The notes beneath the pieces were generated by a model. It was not told the origin of the DNA. It made no database searches and saw only the letters and a program-made list of their open reading frames with translations. A program made the position numbers and the translations under genes. Below are positions 17,628 through 29,460 of a stretch of DNA of 64,000 nt, piece by piece. The stretch's first letter is position 1. Every line of letters begins with the position of its first letter. Source of the DNA: Roseospira marina (lineage in GTDB: Bacteria > Pseudomonadota > Alphaproteobacteria > Rhodospirillales > Rhodospirillaceae); contig NZ_JACIGJ010000014.1 of NCBI RefSeq assembly GCF_014197855.1, positions 1 through 64,000 on the forward strand, given 5' to 3'.

Positions 17628-18566
17628 CTAGATCGCATGAATGCCCAGCGCCGCCTTCACCATGTGGTAGGCGATCAGAAGCTGGGTCAGCGCCAGCGGG
17701 TGGCTGACGACCTGCTCGTTCTCGGCATTGGTGAACTCGCCCACGTTGGCGCGCAGGTGGCTGGCCTCCGGGATCAGATCCCAGAGCAGGTTTTGCAGGG
17801 CGGCGGCCCGCTGGTCGGTGATCGACCCGGCGATGCCGAGCACGTCCACCGGCTTGCCGTCGTGGTCGCGCGCCAGATCGAGGCTGAGTTCGTTCTTGGC
17901 GCCGGCGTCCACCAGCGGGGCGAGGTTCGGGTGCGGCAGCGTCGGGCGCAGGATGTGGCGCACGTCCAGGCGGGCGCCGCTTTCGGCGGTCTGCCCCTCC
18001 GGCCGGCGGAACTGGATGACGATGTCCGCGAAAATGCGCTGGGGGTGGATGAAGGCGGGGCTGTCCGCCGCGCGCTTCTCCAGCGAGGCCAGGACCGCCT
18101 CCCGGGTGTAGCCGCGCTTGGCGGTGTCGCGCTGGATCTTCCAGTCGACGCGCAGATCCTCGTCCGGCTCCAGGTAGGTCTTGACGTCGTAGCAGTCGCG
18201 CATGGCGCGGGTGGTGTAGCCCAGCAGGCCCTCGACGATGATGTAGGGCTTGGGCGCGATGTACTCGGGCGCGACCAGATCCCCCGTGTCGTGGCTGTAG
18301 ACCGGCTTCAGGATCGGCTTGCCCTGGCGGAGGCGGGCGAGGTCCTGCTCCAGGATGTCGATGTAGTTGGCGCGCGGATCCAGGGCGGACAGGCCGTTCT
18401 CGGCCCGCTCGCTGCGGGAATAGCGGTGGTAGTCGTCGGTGCAGATGGTGGCGACGCGATCCTCGCCCAGGATGCGGGCCACGCCGGCCGCCAGCGTGGT
18501 CTTGCCGCTGGCCGAGTCACCGACCATGCCCAGGATGATCGGGCGATCAAAACGCTTCAGAGGCAT
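17628..18566 (-). CDS. cbbP: phosphoribulokinase
   Basis: 312 residues. It has a Walker [10 protein letters not shown] (16-24) and [12 protein letters not shown] with the tandem Asp44/Asp45 expected of phosphoribulokinase, then [39 protein letters not shown] and [12 protein letters not shown]. It phosphorylates ribulose-5-phosphate to ribulose-1,5-bisphosphate. The P-loop and '[14 protein letters not shown]' region look more like the class II (plant/cyanobacterial-type) lineage than the ~290-residue class I enzymes of many proteobacteria. It sits between glpX (44 bases) and transketolase (152 bases). Uridine kinase is excluded by the RANYIDI segment and context. Confidence 0.88.
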   Translation of the reverse strand: MPLKRFDRPIILGMVGDSASGKTTLAAGVARILGEDRVATICTDDYHRYSRSERAENGLSALDPRANYIDILEQDLARLRQGKPILKPVYSHDTGDLVAPEYIAPKPYIIVEGLLGYTTRAMRDCYDVKTYLEPDEDLRVDWKIQRDTAKRGYTREAVLASLEKRAADSPAFIHPQRIFADIVIQFRRPEGQTAESGARLDVRHILRPTLPHPNLAPLVDAGAKNELSLDLARDHDGKPVDVLGIAGSITDQRAAALQNLLWDLIPEASHLRANVGEFTNAENEQVVSHPLALTQLLIAYHMVKAALGIHAI

Positions 18567-18610
18567 GACGGAGAGTCCCTCTCATCATCGTGGAAGGTGT
18601 GCGCGGCGCG

Positions 18611-19636
18611 TCAGGCCGCCGATCCGGTAACCGCCCCGGCGGGGCCCCCGGTGGTTCCCCCAGGTATGCCTTGGGGGCGGGGGCGCCAATTGATGAGCTT
18701 TTGCCGCTCCCCGCTTGCGCCGGAAATCAGCATGCTCTGCAAGCACTCGTGGGTGGCGGTGCGCCGCACGCCGTCCAGCAGCAGGCCGGTGGTGATGCCG
18801 GTGGCGCAGAAAAAGACGTTGTCGGAGCGGATCATGTCCTCCAACGCGTACCAGTGCGTCGCGCTCAGGCCGGCGTCGCGGACCGCCATCTGCTCGGTGG
18901 GAAGCTGCGGGTCGAGCCGCCCCATGAAATCGCCGCCCAGGGCGCGCACGGCGCAGGCCGACATGACGCCCTCGGGCGTGCCGCCGGTGCCCATCAGGCA
19001 GTCGATGCCCGAATCCGGGATCGCCGCCATCAGCGCGCCGGCCACGTCGCCGGCCGGGTACAGGGCCACGCGGGCGCCGGCGTCGTGAATGCGCTCGACC
19101 AGGCCGCGATGACGCGGCTTTTCCAGCACATAGACGGTCAGGTCGGCGACCGGCTTGCCGAGCGCCTTGCCCAGCGCGGTCAGGCGCCGTTCCACCGGCC
19201 ACGTCGGGTCGATCTTGCCCCGGGCGGCCGGCGGCACCACCAGCTTTTCCATATAGAACGCCGGCCCCGGGTCCATCATGGTCCCGCGCGGCGCCACCGC
19301 GATCACGGCCAGGGCGTTGGTCTGGCCGTTGGCGAGATAGGTCGTGCCCTCGACCGGATCCACGGCGATGTCGAGCGCCGTGTCGCCCGGCGCCGTGCCC
19401 AGGCGCTCGCCGTTGTACAGGGCGGGGGCCTCGTCCTTCTCGCCCTCGCCGATGACGACGACGCCGTCGATGGCAAGCTGGTTGAGCGCGAGGCGCATCG
19501 CGTCCACGGCGGCGCCGTCGCCATCCTCCTTGCGCCCGCGGCCGATCCAGTCATAGGCGGCGCTGGCGGCGCCCTCGGTCACGGTGCGCAGGGCATACAG
19601 GAACAGGGGCGCGCTGCCCCCGGTCATGGTCATCAT
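18611..19636 (-). CDS. glpX: class II fructose-1,6-bisphosphatase (GlpX type)
   Basis: 341 residues; the ATG at 19636 has an AGAGAGGA site upstream. Key motifs are DGDGAAVDAMR (38-48), GEGEKDEAPALYNGE (63-77) and DPVEGTTYLANGQTNALAVIA (93 on), which hold the metal and sugar phosphate in GlpX enzymes. It removes the C1 phosphate of fructose-1,6-bisphosphate (and in some species sedoheptulose-1,7-bisphosphate), serving the Calvin cycle and gluconeogenesis. It leads the glpX-cbbP-tkt set, downstream of a LuxR-type regulator on the same strand. Confidence 0.93.
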   Translation of the reverse strand: MMTMTGGSAPLFLYALRTVTEGAASAAYDWIGRGRKEDGDGAAVDAMRLALNQLAIDGVVVIGEGEKDEAPALYNGERLGTAPGDTALDIAVDPVEGTTYLANGQTNALAVIAVAPRGTMMDPGPAFYMEKLVVPPAARGKIDPTWPVERRLTALGKALGKPVADLTVYVLEKPRHRGLVERIHDAGARVALYPAGDVAGALMAAIPDSGIDCLMGTGGTPEGVMSACAVRALGGDFMGRLDPQLPTEQMAVRDAGLSATHWYALEDMIRSDNVFFCATGITTGLLLDGVRRTATHECLQSMLISGASGERQKLINWRPRPQGIPGGTTGGPAGAVTGSAA

Positions 19637-19850
19637 GGCCGGTCCTCTCTTTCCCGTCTGCGGCGGGAGCCCGGTGGAGATCCGTCGGACCGCGGCGCGG
19701 CCCCGGCCGGCGGGGGCGCCGGCCCGTGTGTATGCGCAAACGCTAATGTCGTGGGCGGGCTGGGGGAAACGCTCGGGCGGGGAGGGTCACAAACTCTTTA
19801 GGGGGATTGAGCCCTGCCCGAACGGGTAGGGGGGCGCCGACCGGACGGGA

Positions 19851-20525
19851 CTACCACGCGCGGACGTCAGGTCTCTCCGGGCGGCGGTCGCCGCTCGCCA
19901 CATAGACCGCCACCGCCCCGGCCCGGTTCGACACCGCCAGCTTGCCGAAGACGTTCTTGAGGTGGAACTTGACGGTGTGCACGGAGATGCCGAAGCGGTC
20001 GGCGATGCGGGCGTTGGACTGCCCCTCGGCGAGGCAGGCGAGCATCTCCCGCTCACGTGCGGTCAGCGCGTCCAGGGGCGAGGCCACCGGGGCGGTCCGT
20101 CGCGTGACGTCGGTGTAGGGGAAGGTCATGTGGCCGCGCGCCACGGTGTCGATAGCGGCCAGCAGGCGCTCCGGGCTTTCGGACTTGGTGCAGAACCCGG
20201 CGCCGCCCAGGTCCATCACCTCGCGCGGGATGGCGGGGTTAGGGTCGCCGGTATAGACCAGGATGCGCGGGGCCTCCGGCCGCTCCCGCAAGGCTCGCAG
20301 GACCGTGGCCCCGTCCATGTAGGGCATGATCCAGCCGATCACCCCGACCCGAAAGGTCAGGCGGTCCACCGCACGCAGGAAAAGCTCGCCGTCCTCGGCC
20401 GTGCCCAGGAGGTTGAACCGGGGATCCGCACCGAGCAGCGTCTTCATGGCCATACGGACGAGCGGACTCTTGTCGGCCACAAACACGTCGACGAGAGGAC
20501 GTTCTCGAGTCTCCATGGTCCGCAT
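19851..20525 (-). CDS. NarL/LuxR-type response regulator with a degenerate receiver
   Basis: 224 residues from the ATG at 20525 (GAGGGA about 9 bases upstream). Residues ~11-130 form a receiver domain and ~150-215 a LuxR helix-turn-helix (LTAREREMLACLAEGQSNARIADRFGISVHTVKFHLKNVFGKL). The receiver lacks its phospho-acceptor: the usual D-x-x-M-P is Gly64-W-I-M-P, read unambiguously as GGC. Only one acidic pocket residue (Asp18) is evident, while Thr92 and Lys114 remain. Phosphorylation at the normal site is therefore impossible; ligand binding, protein contact or constitutive activity are alternatives. It lies 214 bases upstream of glpX on the same strand and may regulate the Calvin-cycle genes; this is inference. 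Confidence 0.88.
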   Translation of the reverse strand: MRTMETRERPLVDVFVADKSPLVRMAMKTLLGADPRFNLLGTAEDGELFLRAVDRLTFRVGVIGWIMPYMDGATVLRALRERPEAPRILVYTGDPNPAIPREVMDLGGAGFCTKSESPERLLAAIDTVARGHMTFPYTDVTRRTAPVASPLDALTAREREMLACLAEGQSNARIADRFGISVHTVKFHLKNVFGKLAVSNRAGAVAVYVASGDRRPERPDVRAW

Positions 20526-20680
20526 TGAGCGTGGTCCCTCGTCCCGCCCGCCGGCACACCGGTGCGCGGCGGACCCGCTTGCCTTCATCCTCGCCCCGAT
20601 TGAAAGTGGAGCGCAAGTGCGCAAATCGTGGGGGGTAGGGCCGTTTGCCCGCCCATGTCTTTACAGGAGTTTCGAGTACG

Positions 20681-21100
20681 ATGAAGTATTTGCACACGAT
20701 GGTGCGCGTGACCGACCTGGATGCGTCGATGGCGTTCTGGCGCGACAAGCTGGGGCTGCGCGAAACCCGGCGCACCGAGAGTGAGAAAGGTCGGTTCACC
20801 CTGATTTATCTCGCCGCCGACGAAAACCCGGAGGCCGAGATCGAACTGACCCACAACTGGGATCCGGAGGAACTGACCGGCGGGCGCAACTTCGGCCATA
20901 TCGCGTTTGCCGTGGACGACATCTATGCCGCGTGCCAGCGTCTGATGGATGCCGGTGTCACCATCAACCGTCCGCCCCGCGACGGCCGCATGGCCTTCGT
21001 GCGCTCCCCGGACGGGATTTCGGTGGAGTTGCTTCAGGCCGGCGATGCCCTGCCCAAGGCCGAGCCCTGGGCGTCGATGGAGAACACCGGAACCTGGTAG
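20681..21100 (+). CDS. gloA: lactoylglutathione lyase (glyoxalase I)
   Basis: 139 residues from ATG 20681 with AGGAG 11 bases upstream. Metal ligands of GloA are all present: His5, Glu55, His73 and Glu116, as are KYLHTMVRVTDLDASMAFW and SPDGISVELLQ. It isomerises the methylglyoxal-glutathione hemithioacetal to S-lactoylglutathione in the cytoplasm. His at position 5 favours the nickel-type bacterial enzyme. It starts the rightward gene set after the divergent regulator. Confidence 0.95.
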   Translation: MKYLHTMVRVTDLDASMAFWRDKLGLRETRRTESEKGRFTLIYLAADENPEAEIELTHNWDPEELTGGRNFGHIAFAVDDIYAACQRLMDAGVTINRPPRDGRMAFVRSPDGISVELLQAGDALPKAEPWASMENTGTW

Positions 21101-21148
21101 GCGGTCCGCGTCCATCCGTCCGCTGGCGTGGAGGGGAGGGGTGACCGT

Positions 21149-21631
21149 ATGGATTCCGTGCTTTTCCTCGACCGGGCGGAGTGGCGCATCCTCCATTTTG
21201 CCGGCCTTGCCATCTTTCTGGGCAACGTGATCGTCACGGCGGTGTGGAAGGCCTTGGCCGACCGCACCCGCGACCCCCGGACCGTGGCGTTCGCCCAGCG
21301 GCTCGTGACCCTGACCGACTGGGTGTTCACCGTCGGCGGGGTCGCGCTGATCCTGTCGAGCGGCTTCGCCATGGCCCACCTGATGGGGTGGGGCGGGTTC
21401 GAGCCGGCATGGCTGCGCTGGGGGCTCGGCCTCTTCGTGGCCTCGGGCGTTCTGTGGGGCGCCATTCTGATCCCCATCCAGATCGTGCAGGCCCGCATGG
21501 CGCGGGACTTCTGCGACGGGGGCCCGATCCCGCATCGGTATTGGACCCTGGCGCGCATCTGGTTGTGGGTGGGGATCGTGGCCGTCCTCCTTCCAATGGT
21601 GAATTTGTATCTGATGGTGGTAAAGCCCTGA
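21149..21631 (+). CDS. DUF2269-type integral membrane protein
   Basis: 160 residues from ATG 21149 (GGGGAGGGG upstream). Four hydrophobic helices are visible: ILHFAGLAIFLGNVIVTAVW, WVFTVGGVALILSSGFAMA, WGLGLFVASGVLWGAILIPI and IWLWVGIVAVLLPMVNLYLMVV. The pattern, with R-x-x-H-F-x-G-L in helix 1 and I-P-x-Q near helix 3, matches the DUF2269 family of predicted inner-membrane proteins; their function is unknown. It lies 48 bases after gloA and is probably co-transcribed. Confidence 0.7.
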   Translation: MDSVLFLDRAEWRILHFAGLAIFLGNVIVTAVWKALADRTRDPRTVAFAQRLVTLTDWVFTVGGVALILSSGFAMAHLMGWGGFEPAWLRWGLGLFVASGVLWGAILIPIQIVQARMARDFCDGGPIPHRYWTLARIWLWVGIVAVLLPMVNLYLMVVKP

Positions 21632-21755
21632 CACCGGTCGCGCTGTTGCGCCGCGCGTCGGTCGGGGGCAGGATGACGCCGGATGCCCGGCGGGAACCGG
21701 GTGCCGGCGCTTCGTGCCGCGCGGGGATACACACAAAACGAAGGAGGGTACGGCC

Positions 21756-23012
21756 ATGACCAACACCAAGGTGCTGGTGGCCCAGGGGGGCGGTCCCACC
21801 GCCGTCATCAACCAGTCACTGGTCGGGGCCGTTCTGGAATCGCGTAAGTTTCGTAACGTGGACCGGGTGTACGGCGCGTTTCACGGGGTGCGCGGCATCG
21901 TCAACGAAGACTTCCTCGATCTGACGCAGGAGACGACGCACAACCTGGAGATGGTCGCTGAGACCCCGTCCTCGGCTCTGGGCTCGACCCGCGACAAGCC
22001 GGACCTGGAATACTGCCAGGAGATCTTCCGTGTCCTTCAGGCGCACGAGATCGGCTATTTCTTCTATGTGGGCGGCAACGATTCTTCGGACACGGTTCGC
22101 ATCGTGGCGGAGCAGGCCGAGCGGGCCAATTACGAACTGTCCTGTATCCACATCCCGAAGACGATCGACAACGATCTGGTCATCAACGATCACACCCCGG
22201 GCTTCCCATCCGCCGCGCGCTACGTCGCGCAGGCGTTCATGGGCATCAACCTGGATAACTGGGCGCTGCCCGGCGTCTACATCGGTGTCGTGATGGGCCG
22301 CCATGCCGGCTTCCTGACCGCCGCCTCCGCGCTCGGCAAGAAGTTCCACGAAGACGGGCCGCACCTGATTTACCTGCCGGAGCGTGACTTCGACGTCGAC
22401 CGCTTCGTGTCCGACGTGAAGGAGGTGCACGACCGCCTGGGCCGCTGCGTGGTCGCCGTCAGCGAGGGCATCCACGACAAGTCCGGCAACCCGATCATTG
22501 CCCAGCTCGCCAAGCAGGTCGAGCGCGACGCGCACGGCAACGTACAGCTCTCCGGCACTGGCGCGCTGGCGGATCTGTTGGTCCAGACCATCAAGGAGAA
22601 GGGCGGCATCAAGCGCGTGCGCGGTGACACCCTGGGCTACCTGCAGCGCTCGTTCGTCGGCTGCGTCTCGGACGTGGACCAGCGCGAGGCCCGCGAGGTC
22701 GGCGAAAAGGCCGTGCAGTACGGAATGTGGGGCGCCAAGACCGGTTCGGTGACCATTCACCGTACCGGGTTCTATTCGGTGGACTACCAGCTCTCCGATC
22801 TGACGGCCGTGGCCGGCAAGACTCGCACCATGCCGGACGAGTACATCGCCGACACCAACAACGACATCACCGACGCCTTCCGGCTGTACCTGCGGCCGCT
22901 GCTGGGTCGGGGGATGCCGGATGCGTACCGGTTGCGCTCCAGCAACTTCGTGGAGCGTGTGCTGCACAAGGACAAGCCCTGGACCAACGCGCCCTGGTCC
23001 ACCGCCATCTAA
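21756..23012 (+). CDS. pfp: 6-phosphofructokinase, probably pyrophosphate-dependent
   Basis: 418 residues; ATG 21756 with a strong AAGGAGGG site. PFK family motifs are GGGPTAVIN (11-19), GGNDSSD (106-112) and PKTIDNDL (134-141). An Asp in the position that is Gly in ATP-dependent enzymes (here in GGND) and the TIDND block fit pyrophosphate-using PFKs. It would interconvert fructose-6-phosphate and fructose-1,6-bisphosphate reversibly using PPi, saving ATP and working in both glycolysis and gluconeogenesis. A strong hairpin follows the stop. Phosphoryl donor choice is inferred from motif only. Confidence 0.88.
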   Translation: MTNTKVLVAQGGGPTAVINQSLVGAVLESRKFRNVDRVYGAFHGVRGIVNEDFLDLTQETTHNLEMVAETPSSALGSTRDKPDLEYCQEIFRVLQAHEIGYFFYVGGNDSSDTVRIVAEQAERANYELSCIHIPKTIDNDLVINDHTPGFPSAARYVAQAFMGINLDNWALPGVYIGVVMGRHAGFLTAASALGKKFHEDGPHLIYLPERDFDVDRFVSDVKEVHDRLGRCVVAVSEGIHDKSGNPIIAQLAKQVERDAHGNVQLSGTGALADLLVQTIKEKGGIKRVRGDTLGYLQRSFVGCVSDVDQREAREVGEKAVQYGMWGAKTGSVTIHRTGFYSVDYQLSDLTAVAGKTRTMPDEYIADTNNDITDAFRLYLRPLLGRGMPDAYRLRSSNFVERVLHKDKPWTNAPWSTAI

Positions 23013-23020
23013 GGGCGGAT

Positions 23021-23083
23021 CACGGTCCCGGATCCCGGCCGTCTCCTGCATGGAAAGGCGGCCGGGATCCGCTCGGGGCCGTG
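23021..23083 (+). terminator. long GC-rich stem-loop after pfp
   Basis: GGATCCCGGCCG (23030-23041) pairs perfectly with CGGCCGGGATCC (23059-23070), and flanking CACGG/CCGTG extend the stem. There is no T-run afterwards, so this is either a rho-independent terminator without a U-tract or an mRNA 3' stabiliser. Confidence 0.6.
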
Positions 23084-23216
23084 ACCGTTCCATGAAACCG
23101 TACGGCGGCCCCGGTGGATTCCGGTTGGCCGCCGCCCCCGCTTCGCGGTAGAGCCAGCCCGGTCAAGGGGCGCGCCGCTGGGCGGTCCCGTTCGTTGCCA
23201 AGGGAATCCTGACGTC

Positions 23217-26256
<3,040 letters not shown>

Positions 26257-26358
26257 TCGGCGCGTAGGGTATCGGGCGCGCGACCCCGTTGGCCTGCGCG
26301 CGCGGAGCGGATATGGTGCCCGGGACGGACGAGAAAAGGGCAGGGCGGGAGACCAATT

Positions 26359-27009
26359 GTGAGAATCACACCCCTTCGGACGGCGGCACTGGCCATCGGG
26401 ACGATCGCCGCCGTGAGCGTCACCACGCTCCCGACGACGCCCGCGCGGGCCGATTCCGATTTCAACATGATCGCCATCGGCGCGCTGGGCGTGATCGGCG
26501 CCGGGCTGGTGGGCGACGCCATCCGGGGCAACGACCTGTGGGCGGAAGGGCCGCCGGAGCCGGCGCGCATCGCCTTTGGTGCCGGCGCCTACAACGTCAA
26601 TCTCGACAACGAGAACGACCACGGCAACTCCACCGTCTCCATGTTTCGGGTGGAGGCGCGCCTGCCCTACAAGCTGTGGCGGTTCACGCCGATCACCGGC
26701 ATCGAGGTGTCCGACCGGGGCGCGTTCTACGGCTACGGTGGGGTCGCCCTCGACGTGTTCTTCGGCGATCATTTCGTCGTCACGCCCAACACCGCCCTGG
26801 GCTACTACAACGAGGGCAACGGCCGAGACCTGGGCTATCCGCTGGAGTTCCGCACCGGCATCGAGGCCGCGTGGCAGTTCGACAACGGCAGCCGGCTGGG
26901 CGTGGTCTATCACCACATCTCCAACGCCGAACTCGGCGACCGGAACCCGGGCATCGAGAACCTGTCGGTCAACTACGCCGTGCCCTTCGACATGATCTTC
27001 GGCGACTGA
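26359..27009 (+). CDS. pagL: PagL-like lipid A 3-O-deacylase (acyloxyacyl hydrolase family)
   Basis: 216 residues from a GTG at 26359. A signal peptide ends at about ARA-D (residue 31). The rest alternates like a small beta-barrel (ARIAFGAGAYNVN, FRVEARLPY, FTPITGIEVSD, FFGDHFVVTPNTALGYY). The catalytic triad of PagL is intact: His186-Ile-Ser188 in HHISNA, and Glu200 exactly 12 residues after the serine (GDRNPGIEN). It would remove the 3-linked acyl chain of lipid A in the outer membrane. The barrel character is judged by eye. Confidence 0.85.
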   Translation: MRITPLRTAALAIGTIAAVSVTTLPTTPARADSDFNMIAIGALGVIGAGLVGDAIRGNDLWAEGPPEPARIAFGAGAYNVNLDNENDHGNSTVSMFRVEARLPYKLWRFTPITGIEVSDRGAFYGYGGVALDVFFGDHFVVTPNTALGYYNEGNGRDLGYPLEFRTGIEAAWQFDNGSRLGVVYHHISNAELGDRNPGIENLSVNYAVPFDMIFGD

Positions 27010-27026
27010 GGGGGCCCCGTCCCGCC

Positions 27027-27896
27027 GTGACTCCGGATGAGCCGCCCCCGGCCCAGGCCCCATCGTCCCGCGTGCGCGTCGTCACCTGGAACGTCAATTC
27101 GGTCCGCCGTCGGTTGCCGCAGGTGCTCCGCCTGCTGGAAGAGACGGCGCCGGACGTCCTGTGCCTTCAGGAAACCAAGGTCCGCGACGACCTGTTCCCG
27201 GCCGAGGCCTTCGCGGAGCTGGGCTATCCGCATCAAGCCATCTACGGCATGCCGGGCTACAACGGCGTGGCGATCCTGTCGCGCTATCCCCTGGACGGGA
27301 TTCGCCGCCAGGACGGGCTGGGGCGCCCCGACGCGCGGCTGATCCTGGCGCAGGTGCCCGCTCTGGACCTCGACATTCATTGCCTGTACGTGCCGGCGGG
27401 CGGGGATGTGCCGGACCCGGAGACGAACCCGAAGTTCGCCGACAAGTTGGCGTTTCTGGATGCCGTGGCGGAGTGGTACGCGGCCTATTTCGGCCGGCTT
27501 GATCGCATCGTGCTGTGCGGTGACCTGAACGTGGCGCCGCTGGAGCGCGACGTGTGGAACCACAAGCGCCTGTCGCGCGTCGTCACCCACACCCCGGTCG
27601 AGATCGAGCGGCTGGGTCGCCTGCGCTCCAGCCTGCTGTGGGTGGACGCGGTGCGCGCCCTGGCGCCGCCCGACCAGCCGGTGTTCACCTGGTGGAGCTA
27701 CCGCGCCGGGGACTGGCGCGCGGCCAACAAGGGGCGGCGGCTGGATCACGTTTGGGTCACGCCACCGCTCGCGCCGGCGCTGACCGGGTGGGAGGTGCTG
27801 CACGAGGCGCGCGACTGGATCCCGCCCTCCGACCACGCCCCGTTGGTGGTGACTCTGGACCTGGACCGGGCGGGCGGGAACGCGCCCACACCGTGA
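27027..27896 (+). CDS. xth: exodeoxyribonuclease III / AP endonuclease
   Basis: About 289 residues from a GTG at 27027, 17 bases after the pagL stop; a later start near VRVVTWNVNS is possible. Conserved nuclease motifs are TWNVNSVRRR (Asn22), CLQETKV (Glu49), YGMPGYNGVAILSR, GDLNVAP, the Trp-rich FTWWSYR and the C-terminal PSDHAPL. It cuts DNA 5' to abasic sites and degrades 3' ends in base excision repair. The N-terminal 14 residues are Pro-rich and may not be translated. A sigma-70-like promoter for the glycine operon begins 4 bases after its stop. Confidence 0.93.
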   Translation: MTPDEPPPAQAPSSRVRVVTWNVNSVRRRLPQVLRLLEETAPDVLCLQETKVRDDLFPAEAFAELGYPHQAIYGMPGYNGVAILSRYPLDGIRRQDGLGRPDARLILAQVPALDLDIHCLYVPAGGDVPDPETNPKFADKLAFLDAVAEWYAAYFGRLDRIVLCGDLNVAPLERDVWNHKRLSRVVTHTPVEIERLGRLRSSLLWVDAVRALAPPDQPVFTWWSYRAGDWRAANKGRRLDHVWVTPPLAPALTGWEVLHEARDWIPPSDHAPLVVTLDLDRAGGNAPTP

Positions 27897-27900
27897 GCGG

Positions 27901-27928
27901 TTGACCTTGGCCCGGACATCCCTATTCT
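27901..27928 (+). promoter_or_regulatory. sigma-70-type promoter of the glycine cleavage operon
   Basis: TTGACC (27901-27906) and TATTCT (27923-27928) are separated by 16 bases, close to the vegetative consensus. Transcription would begin near 27935, about 20 bases before the riboswitch. Seen by eye only. Confidence 0.6.
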
Positions 27929-27955
27929 CTGACCCAGATACCCGGACCGTCCGCG

Positions 27956-28190
27956 TGGGAGAGACCGGCCGTCATCCGCCCTGAAGAGGGCGAGGGCGAT
28001 CGGCGCCGAAGGAGCAACCGCCCCCGGAAACTCTCAGGCAAAAGGACCGCGCGGACGCGGGACTCTGGAAAGCGGGTGCGTGCCAGCCTTGGTTGGTGCG
28101 TGCCTCACCGAAGATGTAAGCCGCCGCGCGGGCGTTCACCGCTCCACCGGTCCGGTCAATCTTTCAGGTTCCATGACAGAGGGGGGCAAG
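27956..28190 (+). ncRNA. tandem glycine riboswitch
   Basis: Two glycine aptamers in series precede gcvT. Aptamer 1 (about 27956-28078) has GGGAGAGACC, GGCGCCGAAGGAGCAA, AAACTCTCAGGCAAAAGGAC and GGACTCTGGAAAGC, the classical core. Aptamer 2 (about 28085-28190) has CACCGAAGATGTAAGCC, AATCTTTCAGGTTCC and GACAGAGGGG. Cooperative glycine binding by such pairs usually turns on glycine cleavage genes. No clear intrinsic terminator follows in the 80 bases to gcvT, so control of translation initiation or of an unseen terminator is likely. Confidence 0.92.
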
Positions 28191-28269
28191 GGATCGTCGG
28201 TCCGGAACCGCCGGTCTTTGTTGCTCTCCCAGGGCGTCCATCGCCCGCTGTGACAAGGGAACCGCCATC

Positions 28270-29394
28270 GTGTCCGAGTCCGCCGCCTCTCCGTCCGAGC
28301 CTCCGCTTCGCACCACCCCCCTCGACGCCCTGCATCGGGAGTTGGGCGGCAAGATGGTGCCGTTCGCCGGCTACGCCATGCCGGTGCAGTACCCGGCCGG
28401 GGTGCTGAAGGAGCACCTGCACACCCGCGCCAAGGCTGGGTTGTTCGACGTTTCCCACATGGGGCAGGTTCGCCTGACCGGGGACGATCCGGCCGGTGCG
28501 CTGGAACGCATCGTGCCGGGCGCCATCCGCGCGGTGAAGCCCGGCCGCCAGCGTTACACCCTGCTGCTGAACGAGACCGGCGGCATCCTCGACGACCTGA
28601 TGGTCGCCAACGCGGGCGACCACCTGTTCGCGGTGCTGAACGCCGCGTGCAAGGCCGAGGATATCGCCCACCTGCGCGCCCATCTGACGGACGTCGATCT
28701 CGTCGAGTTGACCGAGCATGCGCTGCTGGCGCTTCAGGGGCCGGCGGCGGCCGCCGTGCTGGAGACTCTGGCGCCGGAGGTCGCGACCATGCGCTTCATG
28801 GACGCCTGCGCGCTGGAGATCCGGGGCGTGCCGTGCTTCGTCACCCGCTCCGGCTACACCGGGGAGGACGGGTTCGAGATCAGCGTGCCCGCCGATGCGG
28901 CCGAGGATCTGGCCCGCACCCTGCTGGCGCACGAGGACGTGGCGCCGATCGGCCTGGGTGCTCGCGATTCGCTGCGGTTGGAGGCCGGTCTGTGCCTCTA
29001 TGGCTCCGACATCGACACCACCACCACGCCGATCGAGGCCGATCTGGCCTGGACCCTCGGCAAGGCCCGCCGGGAGGCGGGGGACTTCCCGGGCGCCGAG
29101 ATCATTCTGGAACAGCTGCGCGATGGCCCCGGCCGCAAGCGGGTGGGCATCCGGCCCGAGGGCCGGGCGCCCGCGCGGGCCGGAACGCCGATCCACGCCC
29201 CGGGTGGCGAGGCCATCGGCGTCGTCACCAGCGGCGGCTTCGGCCCGACCGTCGAGGGGCCGGTGGCCATGGGCTATGTGCCCGCCCCGCTTGCCGCGCC
29301 GGGCACCGAGCTTGATCTGATGGTGCGCGGGCGTGCCCTGCCGGCCCGCGTCGTCTCGCTGCCCTTCACGCCGCCGCGCCAGCACCGGGGCTGA
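28270..29394 (+). CDS. gcvT: glycine cleavage system T protein (aminomethyltransferase)
   Basis: 374 residues from GTG 28270. GcvT motifs: LHRELGGKMVPFAGYAMPVQY, HTRAKAGLFDVSHMGQV, GGILDDLMV, and SGYTGEDGFEISVP. It takes the aminomethyl group from lipoylated GcvH and passes the methylene carbon to tetrahydrofolate, releasing ammonia. It is the first gene downstream of the glycine riboswitch, in order T-H-PA-PB. Confidence 0.97.
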   Translation: MSESAASPSEPPLRTTPLDALHRELGGKMVPFAGYAMPVQYPAGVLKEHLHTRAKAGLFDVSHMGQVRLTGDDPAGALERIVPGAIRAVKPGRQRYTLLLNETGGILDDLMVANAGDHLFAVLNAACKAEDIAHLRAHLTDVDLVELTEHALLALQGPAAAAVLETLAPEVATMRFMDACALEIRGVPCFVTRSGYTGEDGFEISVPADAAEDLARTLLAHEDVAPIGLGARDSLRLEAGLCLYGSDIDTTTTPIEADLAWTLGKARREAGDFPGAEIILEQLRDGPGRKRVGIRPEGRAPARAGTPIHAPGGEAIGVVTSGGFGPTVEGPVAMGYVPAPLAAPGTELDLMVRGRALPARVVSLPFTPPRQHRG

Positions 29395-29460
29395 GCCGGA
29401 GCCCGCGGCGGGCTTCCCGCAGACTATACTATCGTTCGTCAACAGGGGGTTCTGGCTGCC

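Noticed and set aside
16081-17631. 516-codon open frame opposite transketolase
   Set aside because: Antisense shadow of a well-conserved gene; its Gly/Arg/His-rich composition is typical of frame artefacts.
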